A DNA stretch of 64,000 nt, taken from contig CM049314.1 in assembly GCA_026874595.1 (NCBI GenBank), forward strand, positions 62,709,800 to 62,773,799, written 5' to 3'. The notes below the pieces were generated by a model that saw only the letters and a program-made list of their open reading frames with translations, ran no database searches and was not told the origin of the DNA. Position numbers and translations under genes: made by a program. Shown here piece after piece: positions 1 to 12,855 of this stretch. This DNA is from Sipunculus nudus. Taxonomy: Eukaryota > Annelida > Sipuncula > Golfingiida > Sipunculidae. Each line of letters opens with the position of its first letter. The first letter of the stretch is position 1.

Positions 1-337
1 GTTGAAATGGCTTGTACATTTGATTTCCTCGATGCATTAGGTTGTCATGTTAGAACTATGTCTTTTAAACCAAGCTTTAGTCCCCATAAGATCTCTACCA
101 TATGCTGAAATAAAAAACAAGAATCACTCCAAACATTGTGTGCCAAATGCACTTTGTGATGGAACCAACTTTTCCCAGCAGAGGGCAGTATAGGCGGGTT
201 CGGTACAAAAATATGGATCAAGCTTCAGACTTACCATTCTCTTCCACACGTTGGTCGTAAGTATTTGATTTCTTCCATTCTGCCAAGGAAAACAGTTATA
301 TTTTAGTGTATCATTACTACTACTCATTGTAAATAAA

Positions 338-340
<3 letters not shown>

Positions 341-395
<55 letters not shown>
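341..395. repeat. (TA)n microsatellite
   Basis: Uninterrupted TA dinucleotides for about 55 bases. The flanks at 1-340 and 396-464 show no coding pattern or repeat I recognise. Confidence 0.95.
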
Positions 396-398
<3 letters not shown>

Positions 399-968
399 TG
401 ATGCTATGGAAAATGAACGACTCGACAAATATGGGTGGTACAACTTGTTAAAAATGCCGCTACTTTAGACTAAATCACAGGCGCTTGAATGTCTAGTTAT
501 AATAAAGACTTCATATCTCCAATGTTCTTAGAGATACTACGACGAAATCAGGTCATTTCGACGGCATCCTGGAGGGTCACGTAAGGTCGTGCCACTGCGC
601 ATAACTTACCTGTCAACGAAGGCCGCTTCCGCCACCGTTTAGAATGGACGCCGACGAAATTCAGACATCACCATTAAAGGTTATTCAGGTAGTACGGAGC
701 CCGGGAGACAACATGGTGAAAAATATTTATTAATTCGTGCGCACGAATTACTAATCCGTGCGCACGAATTACTAGCAAGTACACATCGACTCAGTCTAGG
801 CACAGGCTGCCAGTTTCAGCGGGCACACACGGTTGTCAAAATGGAGCCCAGCGCCTTCCGACAGTTCCGTGACTTCCTACCTTGGAAAATTCGGAACTCT
901 GTATATTAAAAATAGAAAGGGCTTTAAGTGATGCTTAAATAATATAAATATAAAACTCACAGACTGCC

Positions 969-1790
969 GTGCATGGTGCAAAATTTCTAAGGCTTTCTCT
1001 GGTAAAAAAACTACAACCTAGCATTTCATCGTTGGGGCATAATGGGAACATTATTATAGACAAAGCCGATCAGGCTGACATTTTTAACAGTTATTTTGCT
1101 TCACAAAGTAACTACAGTTACAGTTCCCAATCAAAATTTGACGATGAGGCTAAATTGCAAATTACACATAAACTAGGTGAAATGAACTTCACAGAACTTC
1201 TCATGTCATATTTGGGATTCGCTTTCCTGACAGGAACACATAAACATGATATGTTTGAAAGCCAATAAGCGTTTGGAAATTTTGAAAAAATTATAAATTC
1301 CATTTCTCTATGAAAGTTTTAGATCGTATGTACAAATCGTTAATACGTTTAGTACTGGAGTTTTTAACTATTGTTCTGTCAGACAGTCATACCAACTGGA
1401 GAGTATACAACGGAAAGCATGTTAAACATGTACTGGAGCGCTCTCGACTTCCAGCACTGGATCTATGGTAAAAGAGCTATACAATCCACATTTTATGAAA
1501 TGATTAACGGACTAGCTTCAGATTATCTTTTAATATATTAACTCAAACTCTGTCTCATGCTCATCCCTATTATAGTCCGCACAAATCGCATTTGCTAAAG
1601 ATACCAAGGTTCACACGGAAAGACTGTCGCGTTTCTTTCCTTCTAATTTTCTTTTCTTTCCTTTCAAGTGCCTTCAAATTTTGGAACAGTTTCCTATAAT
1701 TCAGTCTACTTCAATCGATTCCTTTAAGGAAAATTTTCGTGACTTTTTAAACCCTGCCTCTCGAGAAATGTGCAGTACTGTTATTATTGC
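969..1790 (+). pseudogene. Decayed non-LTR retrotransposon ORF2 fragment (pre-RT linker plus C-terminal tail)
   Basis: The first part, open from 969 to 1268, reads PSISSLGHNGNIIIDKADQA followed by DIFNSYFASQ. This is the linker before the reverse transcriptase in CR1/L2/Jockey-type LINEs, where a residual 'N-Y-F-A-S' block is usual. At about 1375-1790, broken frames give phrases typical of the same ORF's far C-terminus, such as FYEMINGLASDYL and SIDSFKENFRDFLNP. The RT core that should lie between them is absent, so this is an internally deleted relic with stops and frameshifts. The clade cannot be fixed by eye. Confidence 0.55.
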
Positions 1791-2024
1791 GACAATCATC
1801 GTCAACATGAAAGTATCCATACTCGGTTACGACTAGGTGCCAGTTATTTAAATCAATGCCTATTTTCAGTTGGAAAGACTGATGGTTTTAATCAAATTTA
1901 TATGCTCGATATGGACTGAAATGTTTATTTTTATTGTATTACGCCTACCAGTAATAATATATGCATAAGTATCAGTGTATGTGGAATGTCAATCTGTATT
2001 AACGTATATTATGTATCTATCAAA

Positions 2025-2063
<39 letters not shown>

Positions 2064-2262
2064 CGTGTGTGAATATATGTGCACTTTTCCAATCTGATCA
2101 TTTATATATATATATATATATATATAAATATATATATTTATACATGATGTACATGTTAATTTTTCACTTTCTTTTAATTTACATGCAGGAGAGCAGTTGC
2201 CTTACCGGCTACTTTTTTATCCGATTGAAATAAAAATTTTCCACCATGGAAACATATTTTCA

Positions 2263-2480
2263 CACCTAGTAATTCGTGCGCACGGATTAGTAATTCCTGC
2301 GCACGGATTAGTAATTCCTGTGCACGAATTAATAAATATTTTTTTCCACCTTGGATTTTTTTTTCACACCGAGTAATTCGTGCGCACGAATTAGTAATTC
2401 ATGCGCACGAATTAGTAATTCGTGGCCACGAATTAATAATTCGTGTGCACTGATTAGTAATTCGTACGCACGAATTAATA
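2263..2480. repeat. 21-bp palindromic minisatellite
   Basis: Tandem units of 21 bases are built on the perfect palindrome AATTCGTGCGCACGAATT joined by TAGT or TAAT. About eight units are present, interrupted near 2330-2375 by a T-rich spacer. The same units in inverted orientation occur at 736-775. The short minus-strand reading frame rich in HELLIRA is a by-product of the repeat and not a gene. Confidence 0.85.
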
Positions 2481-2800
2481 AATATATTTCACGATGTCGT
2501 CTCCCGGGCTCCGTAAGGTAGCTTGTGTTGTAGGTTGAAAACAATTGAAACTGGATGGATTTGATTCTTTAAATGATCATATGGATTACGCATAAAAGGA
2601 AGATAAAGTGAGAACGTAACTTCCCTCACTATCACACGAAAGGTTTTGGCTGAGTTGCCTAATTGTCATATTACAAATGATAACACGATATTACCGTTTT
2701 ATTATTGCGTTGTTTGACCTGATTTCGTCGTAGTATCTCTCAGAACATTTGAGATATGAAGACTATTATAAATATGGATTCAAGCGCCTGTGACTAAATG

Positions 2801-3899
2801 TATACCAAATTTCAATTCAATCCATGCATTAACATATGAGATATTGGAGCTTACGTTTTACAAGCTAATGGGCTGATACTGATCATATCTCGATTTGACA
2901 TAACAATAGGCGGTCTTAACGGTAGGAGTCACGGATATTACATTAGTCGCCGCTGAAGTAAAGCCTGGTATCACTTACTAGCTCAATCATTTTGTGCATG
3001 GTCAGCAACATGTGGACTACTACAGGTTCGTTGGGACTTAGTGCTGGTGATTCGTTGGTGTCATAGTTGTCCTCGTGAAATAGTTTAGCTATCAGCTGCC
3101 TCTCCGCTGGGTACCCATCTACACCTGGAATATAACAGAATAATTAAACCGTGACGTAACATTTAACGCGTTTATATATGTGTGTATTAGCACCACCGTT
3201 AACACTTTAAAAAAGTAATTTGGCCAATCGATATATATCTATATATGAAAGTCGAACCTCTGCCGAGATCTGAGTGATTTTATCCCCCAAACGCTGGGAA
3301 AATGATGAACGCTGTGCAGAAATGGTTGCAGGTGTGTATGATAAAGAGCTATGTGAGATTTTTACACATGTGAAACTTCAGGAAGATACGTCAGACCAGT
3401 CCAGAGATATGAGCATGGTTGTGAACATGAATGTAGGTGGCGCAACCAGTCATAGAATCAAGAAAGCTATCCAGGATCAAGTGGTCTAACATAAGTTCTC
3501 CGGAAACGAACGCATCGGCGGCGGCGTCGGCGGAAGCGGAAGCCCGTCAAAAGCATAGTAACTGCAAAACTTTTGGATTAAGCTGAGATGGGGGTTGTAT
3601 CCCCGCCACACACATACTTTTTAAAATGAGAGATCTTTCATAGAAAATGTATTAAAATTAGACTGGTGACTTTGGTTCGATATCTTCATTTCTGACTATA
3701 CTATAAAATATTATACCAGCGACAGGTTTAGAACATTTATATTGTAAACTTATACTTAGTAAAAAAAATATTACAAGTGACCCATGGGTCATGACGCTCA
3801 AACGACTGACATGTTGATAATATGTCATTTCACAGGAAACTAATTAAGATAATATAGCTTGCACCATTCAAGCATATTAGCTTAAGTTTATCAAGACCC
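2801..3899. other. Intergenic; one unrecognised short ORF
   Basis: No recognisable gene or repeat. A 71-codon plus-strand frame at 3274-3489 (MILSPKRWENDERC...) has codon-like composition but no family I recognise and no splice context I can defend. It is followed at 3515-3540 by a GGC/GCG-rich stretch. Confidence 0.4.
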
Positions 3900-4625
3900 A
3901 TTAGCACACCAAATTTGATGACAATCCAACCAGCCTTTCCTGAGGAACCTGGCATCAAACATACCCCAGAGAATACAGGTCATAGTGACCCAATTTCAGG
4001 TTTTGAGGGGAGAACTTTTAAGGAATTCTCAGGATGCCAAGTGAGAAGATTCTTGATCCAATGGTTATCATTTGTGCTCTACTTTGGTATAAAATTTATA
4101 AATATTCTGGGGTGTGCTTATAAGCCTCATTGCTCAAAGATTATGGGTTACAGAGACCTAATATCATGTTTCTAAGGAGATTTTCATGGACCTCCCTGGA
4201 TTTTAAGTTAGAAGATTCTAGGTCCAAGGGTCATAATTTGTGCCCTGTTTGGTATCAAATTTTCAATTATGCTAGGAGTGCTTATAAGCACATAGCTTAG
4301 AGAATATGGGTAACAGAGACCTAATTTCAGGTTTCCAAGGATATTTTTCACTGACCTCCTTGCCCTGATAACAGACGGCCGCATCTTTGAAGGTCTAAAA
4401 AATAGAGAGAAAATGCACAAAAATTGGAAAAAATTCAGGTGATGCCACCAGTCTGCAAGAACTGATGAAACACTCCATATGCAAGCAAAGAATCATGGCA
4501 ATCAATGAAATATTTGTTGAGATACTAGAGCTTTCGTATTAAATTTTTATTTGTTCTTGGGTGTACTTCAAAGCCCTATAGCTCAGAGGTTATGGGTAAC
4601 AGAGACCTAATTCCAGGTTTCCATT
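3900..4625. repeat. Degenerate tandem repeat, unit roughly 160-190 bp
   Basis: The block ATGGGTAACAGAGACCTAAT with flanking sequence recurs near 4143 (one change), 4308 and 4592. It is preceded each time by an A-T-rich stretch ending in a variant of 'GCTTATAAGC' plus 'GCTCAGAG', and followed by 'TCAGGTTTCCA'. A partial copy precedes at 3960-4050. The copies are diverged, so this is an old array. Confidence 0.6.
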
Positions 4626-5336
4626 GTGTCACTTTATTTCTCGTTTGATCATTCACACCGAGCGAAGCAGCATATTATTCGCTCGACCGCGGAGTCATTA
4701 AATTGATTTAACGGCTGCCGATTACCCTTGTGTCCCTGACCTTACCACGTAATAACTAACTGTAAAATCCACGACTTTGTTGTAGAATACTGTTTGATAT
4801 CAATAAGTTTGTGTTGCCCAATATATCTCATCATAACTGATCTGCTCATTGTCAAACAAGTGCTCGCTCAGTGCGGCCTTGTACCAGCTCCTCGGGGATC
4901 GTTTAATCTCGGGTGCCTTCATCATTAAACAAAAGCAAACCAAACAACCATCATCAAAGAAAGTTTATTTATGGCTAAAACTACCTTCACCTATAAAAAC
5001 GAATGTTCCCAAATTCGTGGCCATTACAGTCTTCGCATTATCAACGTCGTCATAGACTTTTCTCCTCATATCGTTCAGTATTTGAGATAAGTAAAAATTA
5101 ATCACTGTTTGTATATGTCTATTGAATGCATGATGCGTGCATAAATATTTTGTACATGTATGTACATGGAATATGATATAATACAATAAACACGTTCTTG
5201 CAGCTGTTCGTTGTCTTTATTTATAATATCAAAGTTATCAACCAAGGTCAACCTGCCTAATAGGAACATCTCATTATTAGGACTAAATGAACGAGTCCTT
5301 TGACTGTCCGCTTAAGACAGGTTTCACCGTAATTCA
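4626..5336 (+). mobile_element. Truncated pogo-like DNA transposon
   Basis: This stretch is the reverse-orientation relative of the 41031-42340 element. The shared sequence includes GGCTGCCGATTACCC, CAACCATCATCAAAGAAAG and the conserved CAATAAACACGTTCTTGCAG, which contains an AATAAA signal. The right end reads GACAGGTTTCACCG followed by TA, matching the terminal repeat of the full copy read outward. Sequence corresponding to the other terminus is missing, so the copy is about 710 bp. A frame ending near 5092 with the residues VVIDFSPHIVQYLR matches the C-terminus encoded in the complete copy, but about 100 bases of that copy are deleted here. Confidence 0.6.
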
Positions 5337-6399
5337 TTCGTACACACCAGGTAGATGCCTCAGATCGGCCGATCATGACTTACTTTTTGTTTCCACTCAC
5401 GTCTTCGATGGTTGCTCAAAGAGCATTTTGTAAAGCAGTTCCCACTTTGTGTTTTCCTTTAGAATTAAGAAAAGCCGAAAGCCTAGCCGCTTTAAAAATA
5501 ATGCTTAAGATATACTTATTCGTGTTATATTTTCATTTGCCGTGATTTTGCATAGGTGCTGATTTTTATTTGCATAGCATGAGTTTAACCACTTTTTATA
5601 GGTTTAATGTGTTTTATTTCTTTAGGATCATAATTAATATACATATATTACGTCATTATATGCATGTTTTATCTAGCCTAACTCATATCTAAATGTTTGT
5701 CTTCATTTTTATTTAATGAATATTTTTTTCTCATAGCCATTTTATGCAATCACTTGCTTGTAATAGCTTTTCAGAGCATACCACTGTGGACTTTACGCTT
5801 TATAAAATAAAATGTTATTGATTTTAATCGTATTTTATTAATTTTATTATAAAGACTCGGTATTAAGCCTGAGATATAAAACAAACATTATAAAGGAATA
5901 AAGTTTCTGTATACCGTTTTTCCATTGCCCTTACATACATATGTGAAGAATGTTCAAATTAAAATATCAATGACAAGCAACATGAATAACCAGATGGCAT
6001 GTAGAAATTTTCGGTGATATAACATATTTTTTAACCAATTGCTTTAAGTATTTCAAACGTATATTTCAATATTCAATAAAACCACGGAAGACTATGTAGT
6101 TATTCTGAGATAAAAAATTAAATGTTATCAAGAAATATGTTAAAATGAACCAAAGTGTTTACATAAGAAGTTTTAGGGCTGTCTCCCGATTTAAATCCCC
6201 TTTGGATAAGGTTGCCGTTACCAAGTGAGGGACCGGGTTGCCTTTGGTTTCACATGGTAAAGTACATATGTGCTTTTGATGGCGCACTCAACGTATCAGC
6301 AATCAGGCAACAACAAAACATGAGTCAGTGGATAAACAACAGGAGTATATAATGACAGAAAAAAAGGTACAGAATTCAAAATCACCTACCATATAGGTT
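5337..6399. other. AT-rich intergenic DNA
   Basis: I see no coding pattern, no tandem repeat and no transposon terminus here. Confidence 0.5.
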
Positions 6400-7235
6400 T
6401 CCAGTCTGTTACGCCTTAAAGAGACACTGGCACATACACTAAATAAAACTTAAGTAGCTATACAGAGTCCGGTTAAACATTCTCTAGAACTCCTGAATTA
6501 ATGACACGTACTGGACCGGGTTGGCGGCATCTCACTCGACACCGGCTTGCAGCACCTCACTCGACACCACCTGGCAGCACCTCTCCCAACACCGGTGGGC
6601 AGCACCTCACTCGACACCTGCTTGCAGCATCTCACTCGACACCGGCTGGCGGCACCCCACTCGACACTGGCTGGTGACTGGCATGCAGCAGCCCTCTGGA
6701 CACTGGGTTGCAGCATCTCTCGCAGCACCCCTATGGACACTAGGTGGCTGTTTTTTTCGCAATACCTCTCCATTTACATTGGGTAGCAGCACCACTCGCA
6801 CTACCTCTCCGGACACTGGTAAGAACCTCTATCTCGTCAATGGTGGTCGGCACTTCTTGACTCTGCAGGCTCGTCAGATCGTGTGTTCTAATACTGCATA
6901 TGCACTCTTTAAATATCCTTCTACCCTTGAGGTTCAGTTATATTCATAAGACTCAGGCGAAGCCAGGCATACATTTGCTATTTAGGCCCGTCTATAATCA
7001 TGAGTACGCTAAATACTGAATAGGCTGAGGACAATCACGCTAAACTCCGAGAGATCGATTTTCCATAGGCATAAGTAGATCTGCGGCGCACTCGACAACC
7101 TTTCATTGAAACCATTGTTTAACAACACAATTCTTGGTCAACAAATACAAATATAAAGTTAACCCCGTAAACCTAATCCGAGAAATGAAATTAAAACAAA
7201 ATGACACCATCAATTTTCAGATAAGGGTTATGGCC
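6400..7235. mobile_element. Dispersed element with internal 25-bp minisatellite, copy 1
   Basis: This is homologous over its whole length to 15230-16130. Both copies have a 5' part containing 'GGAGACACT' or 'GAGACACTGG'. A minisatellite follows, then a shared 3' body: CTGCAGGCTC near 6863, a block with TATGCACTCTT, TTCTACCCTTG and TTATATTCAT, and finally AACCCGAGAAATGAAA (CCGAGAAATGAAA here). I see no protein and no terminal inverted repeats, so the transposition class is unknown. A (CA)n(TA)n run follows at 7243-7285. Confidence 0.6.
6527..6830. repeat. 25-bp tandem repeat array
   Basis: About ten units are visible, of the form CAGCACCTCACTCGACACCG plus five variable bases ending GG. The downstream units become more diverged, with CTCTGGACACTGGG. 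The unit is the same as that in the array at 15310-15735. Several overlapping frames on both strands are open only because of the repeat. Confidence 0.85.
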
Positions 7236-7239
7236 TGGT

Positions 7240-7285
<46 letters not shown>

Positions 7286-9340
7286 CACAATGTAAACGCG
7301 ACAAGATGTTTAATTTTGCCATAATTTGACAAACTCTAGAGGTTTTTTTAATGTAAACACTGCTATTTGGCAGTGTGCCATTGACAATTACTTTTCGATA
7401 ACTTGATTCAAAATTTAAAAAATAGATTGGATATATTTGTTGCTTGGAAATTTTTTATCAAGTCAATATAAGAAATACCAACTGAGACTTTGCAACAAAT
7501 ACACAGTCATCATTGTGTAAGTAATCCTTTAAAATGTTGTTGTATTGTACAAGGTAATGTTATTGATTAAATATGGCTCATGATTGTCTGATATGAGATA
7601 AAAACTAAATTAATCTAATTTCAAAGGGAAGGGATGTGACAAGCAATGTGGAACAGTGTCATTTGCTGAGTTGAGTTTTAAATTATCCAGTTCAATAAAA
7701 TACGAAGCCTCAATGTGTAAACACAATCATAGACATTTCAAATGAGTAAAGTACAAACGCAGAAACATATTTGCCGTAAAGTGGACAATAGATTTCATAT
7801 CATACCTTTAGAGAATCTCTTTAGAAAAGTAAAATATTTGTTTGGCTATACTGTGTTTCCTCGTTAATGCTATTAATGTTATGGACGTAGCAATAATAGG
7901 AGAAGCAAACAGCAGATGGATATAACAGAAGAATTCATGCTTGTGCGATAATGCATATATTGTTATATGATTGGCATAAAGGAGAAACTGCATACTGTGT
8001 TTAACATCGATCTGTCAGACATTTCTAAATATTACTTACATACCTGTTCTCCCGCCCTTAAAATTCCTAAAAAGCACTGGCTGGTGTCATGAGGATCGTT
8101 GTTATTTTAATAAACTAAAGATATATATTAGTGTCAGGCTTTAACTCACGCTATTGTTATCACGTGCATAGCAGATGGTGCAGATTCGCCTCCCATTATT
8201 CTTATCTTTAGTAGCGCAAATATCACAGTTCCCTGTCTGGACAAGGTAAGGTATGTCAGTGATGTCTGTACTATTTCCCTTGTTTCATTAAATATGTGCT
8301 TGAATCGCACTCTCTACTGCAATGCATATGGCATAAATTGTATTTTATTACCTTCGGTTTTATTTCTTGTACATTTATGTATATATTGCCACCCATAAGT
8401 GGTTCACTCATTGAGATGGACATCACCAGTGAAAGGGCCATAGTATTAGTTAACTCCTTCACTTGACCACAAAACGTTTATAGGTAAGCAGACAAAAACA
8501 TTTTTAGTCAAAGAGAAGACATATTGTTGCAAGCTATCAAATATATTATGGTCATTTCTTTTTTAGTGAATAAGTAATGTGTGCTTCATTAATCAGACCG
8601 GAAGCCTCTTTTCCATCACAGACATGTATTCATCATTAGGTCTAATGCTTTGCTTGGTCGTCAGAGCTAGTAAGACTTTGTTTTCCTTGCTTGACTTATA
8701 TTTTTTATATTTGACCGACATTAAGAGGTGATTCTGAAGATCCATGCTAATAAGATTAAATGTCCTTAGATAAAGCAACATAATTTTCCTCCTTTATTAT
8801 TTTAGCAAATACACAATTTTACACCTTGAAGCATGTGTACAAGAACAAAATATCAAGGTCAGAATGTGAAGAAATTTGCACGAGAGACAGGAAAGGCCGC
8901 AATGTGTTGATATACAACTAAAAGCAGGTGTCTGTACTCTACTTGCGTTTGATACAGTTGGCAAACTGCCATCAAACACATGTTCCTTGTCTGCCCGTGG
9001 TAGGTAACATGCCTTTAAACAATTATAGTCATATGCTTCAGTATGCACCTGATCGTTTCCTAGGTATTTATAGCTGAACCGTATAGTCGCATTTCGTCCG
9101 TATATCTTGTTTCTTATGAAACTTATTGATCACGTCTATAATCTGTGTACTTTTGTTTAATTGGTTCATTGAGCCCTTGAGCTATATCATGTAATTTAAA
9201 ACCATAAGAGTACGAACAAACCTCTTTAATGGTTCAGCGTATATTTGGTCCATGCCAGCGCTTATAACAATTATACATATCTTTTCAATCAAATATATCT
9301 TTTGTTGTGTAACTAAAACAAATCTAATGGAATATTTCAG
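7236..9340. other. Intergenic or intronic DNA upstream of the lectin exons
   Basis: Apart from the (CA)n(TA)n run at 7243-7285, I see no defensible gene. If the lectin has upstream exons (signal peptide, 5' UTR) they should be on the plus strand here or further left, but I could not identify one. Confidence 0.4.
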
Positions 9341-9565
9341 ACTTAGAGTGCCCTCTCGGTTTCGATATTTATCCGGTGGGTAGCAAAAGGACTCCCGTGC
9401 AAGGTTCGTATTCCTGTTACATCATTGAGGAGAACAAAATGACATGGGAAATGGCCAGAGACAGTTGTATCACACGTGGCGGAGATTTGGTCGCCATAGA
9501 GACAATGGATGAAAATGAGCATATCTACAAAATTTTTATGCAAAAACTGAGACTGCACACATCGG
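9341..9565 (+). CDS. C-type lectin, first half of the carbohydrate-recognition domain (internal exon)
   Basis: The exon begins after a TTTCAG acceptor at 9335-9340 and ends before a GTAATC donor at 9566. The frame reads LECPLGFDIYPVGSKRTP, then GSYSCYIIEENKMTWEMARD, then SCITRGGDLVAIETMDENEH. This is the N-terminal half of a C-type lectin-like domain: an N-terminal Cys, an aromatic-Cys pair, 'W--A-D-C---GGDLV-IE' around helix 1, and E/N-rich helix 2. The exon ends in phase 1 (TCG G|), which joins in frame to the next exon at 9906. The start codon and signal peptide lie upstream and were not found. The protein is presumably secreted or membrane-anchored. Adhesion or immune recognition is the usual role of the family, but that role is inferred. 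Confidence 0.8.
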
Positions 9566-9905
9566 GTAATCACAATTAATTCAATTAATTGGTAAAACAT
9601 ACCATTTCATTAGCCATTAAAATTATATCATCAAATCAAGTACATTTAGGGATATCCCCAGTTATTTGAGAAAAGAAAAACCATCACGTGTATCATTTAC
9701 CAATTAATTCTAATAATAATAGTCAAGTAAAATCCATAAAAAACAATATCATCTCTATCTCTAACATGAAGTTGGGGAAAAGATTAATAACTATATATTG
9801 GAAGCATCAGATTAATTTTTCTCATTAAATGAAAATGACATTTAGCTGATTGACAAGTTCTATTTCAAAAATACATTTGACGCAGCGTGTATTTGTTTAT
9901 TTGAG

Positions 9906-10171
9906 GAGAAATGAACAGAAATGGCCAGGGCTATTGGACTGGAGGGACTGACTGTGGATCTGAGGGAGACTGGCACTGGGTTACAACTGGTAACATGTTT
10001 ATTTACTCTGATTGGCTGACGGGACAACCAGACAATTACAGAAACCAAGAACACTGTCAGCAGATCTTCTTCTACCCTGACCCGGCATGGAATGATCAGA
10101 GTTGTGGAAGGGAGTACGGCTCAATTTGTGAATCTGCTAAGTTTAACATGTATAAAGGAAAATCATCATGA
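9906..10171 (+). CDS. C-type lectin, second half of the domain with QPD and WND motifs (terminal exon)
   Basis: The exon begins after a TTGAG acceptor (AG at 9904-9905). The first two bases complete the codon split after 9565, giving GEMNRNGQGYWTGGTDC. It continues with the long-loop region DWLTGQPDNYRNQEHC and the strand AWNDQSCGREYGSICES, then stops at 10169-10171. QPD at the primary calcium site is the signature that in known lectins favours galactose-type ligands; WND supplies the other calcium ligands. Four cysteines match the domain's conserved pairs. The intron is 340 bases. An ATTAAA lies about 40 bases past the stop as a possible polyadenylation signal. Sugar specificity is inferred from motif alone. 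Confidence 0.85.
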
Positions 10172-12855
10172 ACCAAAGTTTCTTCACCATAAACTCTAAT
10201 ATCTACACAATTAAAAGGTATTCAGTATTCGGAATAAGATATTTGAATAACTGATTGGAGGTGAGAGGGACCATAAAAAAACTCTACGTTACAAAATTTT
10301 ATAAAAGATGGTTTACCTGGGAATGTCAAGCATATTCCAATTGTGAACTTAATATGTTTTATCATGATGTGTTATGTCATTCTAGCACTCTAAAAAAATC
10401 ATTTATTTATTTGTGTATACGTTTGATATAGTCCAAGTATCATTTATCCTTTCATTTGAAATAAAACTTGTACGATCTGCATTTTTGAGCTTGAATGAAT
10501 ATAGAATAATAATGAAAAGCTCCATACATTATGTTTATACCAGGTACAAATGTGCAGCACAAAGGTTCACTTGGCGTTGTACCTGGTGTTTACTTGGGTC
10601 AAAGAATCGTTTCTGAATGTAGCTTCATTTTTCCGTTTCAGTCGCAGTAAATACAGTGGCCGATCAATAGCTAGGTGCTTTTGTTAATACTGATAAGATT
10701 GCTTTGTGTATTGTAGAGTTAAATTTGTGTATTTATATCTCACAGATATGTTTAAGCTACAGTTTGTCGTATTATTGCTATTATCACAAGAACTTATTAT
10801 CAACATATGTGGCCCATCCGTTATGTTTGTCTTATTGTCATGGATTCCATCGCGCTGGTAGGTGCAACACCGAGCACATCGGATATATATCGCGGTAGTC
10901 CAAACCAGAGAATTCTTTTGCCAGGCCTGTTACATTGGTGGATATTGTAACTTGCTTCTGTTCCTATTGGGATTTGAAATGACAGGACCGAGTTCACTTT
11001 TATATTTTTATTTCTGTACATCCTTAAGTAATAAACGTCTTTTCGCTTTCTTATGTACTGTGGATAATACTAAATGATTGTTTGAAAGCAAGGAAGTTTG
11101 ATTATTCGGAATCTATTGTGCTAGAGACTTAATAAGCCAGCCCTGGCATCAAGTTCTTCAAAAATGACCAAGGTATACCTTTTAGTACATGTTGAGATTA
11201 AAAAAAAGCGACATATGAAGAGAAACAACTCTACAATAGCGGGAAAGAAGATGAATTACACCGCCAAAGGTGTCGCAGTGCGTAGTTCTTGTCCATCGAA
11301 ATTCGGTGGAGACGATTTTTAAGAAACATAAAAGATTAAAAACCATATTGCTTTTTCTTGTACTCAATCAAACTTCATGCGAAACCATTAGATTGTGAAC
11401 ATTTCAAGATTAATGGTCGGAAGTCCCCAATCTCTTATCAATACCCAAACCCTGCGATAATTTGAACAGCATTGGTCTATTAAATGGTTGTGATGGCACT
11501 CAACAATGATAGCTGGAAGCGATTTACTGCATAAAGAACATTTTCAGCCTTCGGACCTTATAATGTACTTTTCATGTTTAAACGTTTAAGACCTGTTTGT
11601 GGATATATACACCATGCGTGTGTTTATTTTCCTTTTCATCCAGTGTATCTCAGATATTTTCGTTCGACCATACAAGAATATCGTTGTTTTTATGTCACCA
11701 TTATACAAAAGTTTTATATCAATTGATGTTCACTTTATTTTACCTTTCCGACGTATAATATTTTACACGTGGCCGTTTTTATTATGTCCATCTTTCGCAA
11801 AGAAATTTGTTCGCTTCAGTCAAAAGCTTCATTTCCAATACAGAAACCTCTAGACAGGTCTGCAAATGCTGCATTTCACAAAAAAAGTGTTCAACTGTTT
11901 CAACCTCTTTGCATTCACTACGGGATGGGTGCCATGATTTGATTTGTTTAGTAAAAAAGTGTTAGAAGAGTGTCATCATTTGACTTTGCTATAGCAAGTT
12001 ATACTTCGTGCCTCAAAACGATGCACTGGGTAAGCCAGAATTCAATCTCCAGGTTAATAACATGCTCTTGACATCAACCTTTTGGAAGTCAATGAGTGCA
12101 TTTTTTTCCCCATTCACTTCAATAAAACCAATCAAGTATGGCGTTGTGGCATAGAATGTGCAGCTTAAGTATCACCTGGCGAAAACTGCATTGCATCCGT
12201 TATTACCGACTACCGATTCGGAAAATTTGCACGCCAGCACTAACTCATTTCATACTCAGGAGTCTTGCAGCGCAGAATAATCTGCCATTTTGAACAGTTA
12301 ATTTATTGATCAAATATTTGTATCACACTTTCTTTCAGTGTGCAAACTTGATTCCTAAATGTCGTAGTAGTGATGTACCCGAAAATACAGCTGCCTCAGG
12401 ACAGGTCCAAATCAATTTTTCGATATGGCATGATTGTAGTCGCTAAATATTATCACGTGTATGAAAAAGGTTTTGTGTATTTATCCCACATGTGCATGCA
12501 GTTCACTGACACGTTCACATATTTCACATATTTAACGCTCGAACTATCATCATCCATGCTGACTGTCAGTTCAAAGATGTACGGCTGAACAGTAACCTTC
12601 GTTTGAATGTACTTTAAAATGGCCGTGACTTGAACAATCAAAATCAGCCGTTAAATCCATTTGAGATTCGAATCTTTCTGATAGAAGAGCGTGCCCCCCC
12701 CCCCCCCCCCCCGCACCCCATGACAGTGGCCAATGTTTAAGCAGGCTTTCTGCGGTGGCAGGCCTGTAGTTCCTCAGCTGACTTCACAGCCTTTGCCTGA
12801 TCTCGAGAACATGATCGGCTCTGCTGCATTGAACCCGGGTTGAGTCGCCACATAT
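10172..12855. other. Intergenic DNA
   Basis: No gene recognised. A poly-C run lies at 12694-12712. Short open frames here have no family resemblance. Confidence 0.4.

Larger units (their letters stand above)
465..2800. mobile_element. Foldback-like element with long, tandem-repeat-bearing inverted arms
   Basis: Two pairs of inverted blocks enclose this interval. The outer pair is about 468-554 against 2717-2800. It shares in inverted orientation the stretch containing CACAGGCGCTTGAAT, an ATATCTC block and ACTACGACGAAATCAGGTCA. The inner pair is 694-770 against 2441-2514, sharing ACGGAGCCCGGGAGAC followed by ATTTATTAATTCGTGCG. The inner arms carry short palindromic units, one or two on the left and many on the right. 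Long inverted arms built partly of tandem repeats are the known architecture of foldback transposons. No transposase is visible. The interior holds a decayed LINE fragment, which may be cargo or an older insertion. The true ends and any target duplication are not resolved. Confidence 0.5.

Noticed and set aside
6498-6949. Overlapping open frames on both strands
   Set aside because: They are created by the 25-bp repeat, which lacks stops in several frames; no conserved protein in the second copy.
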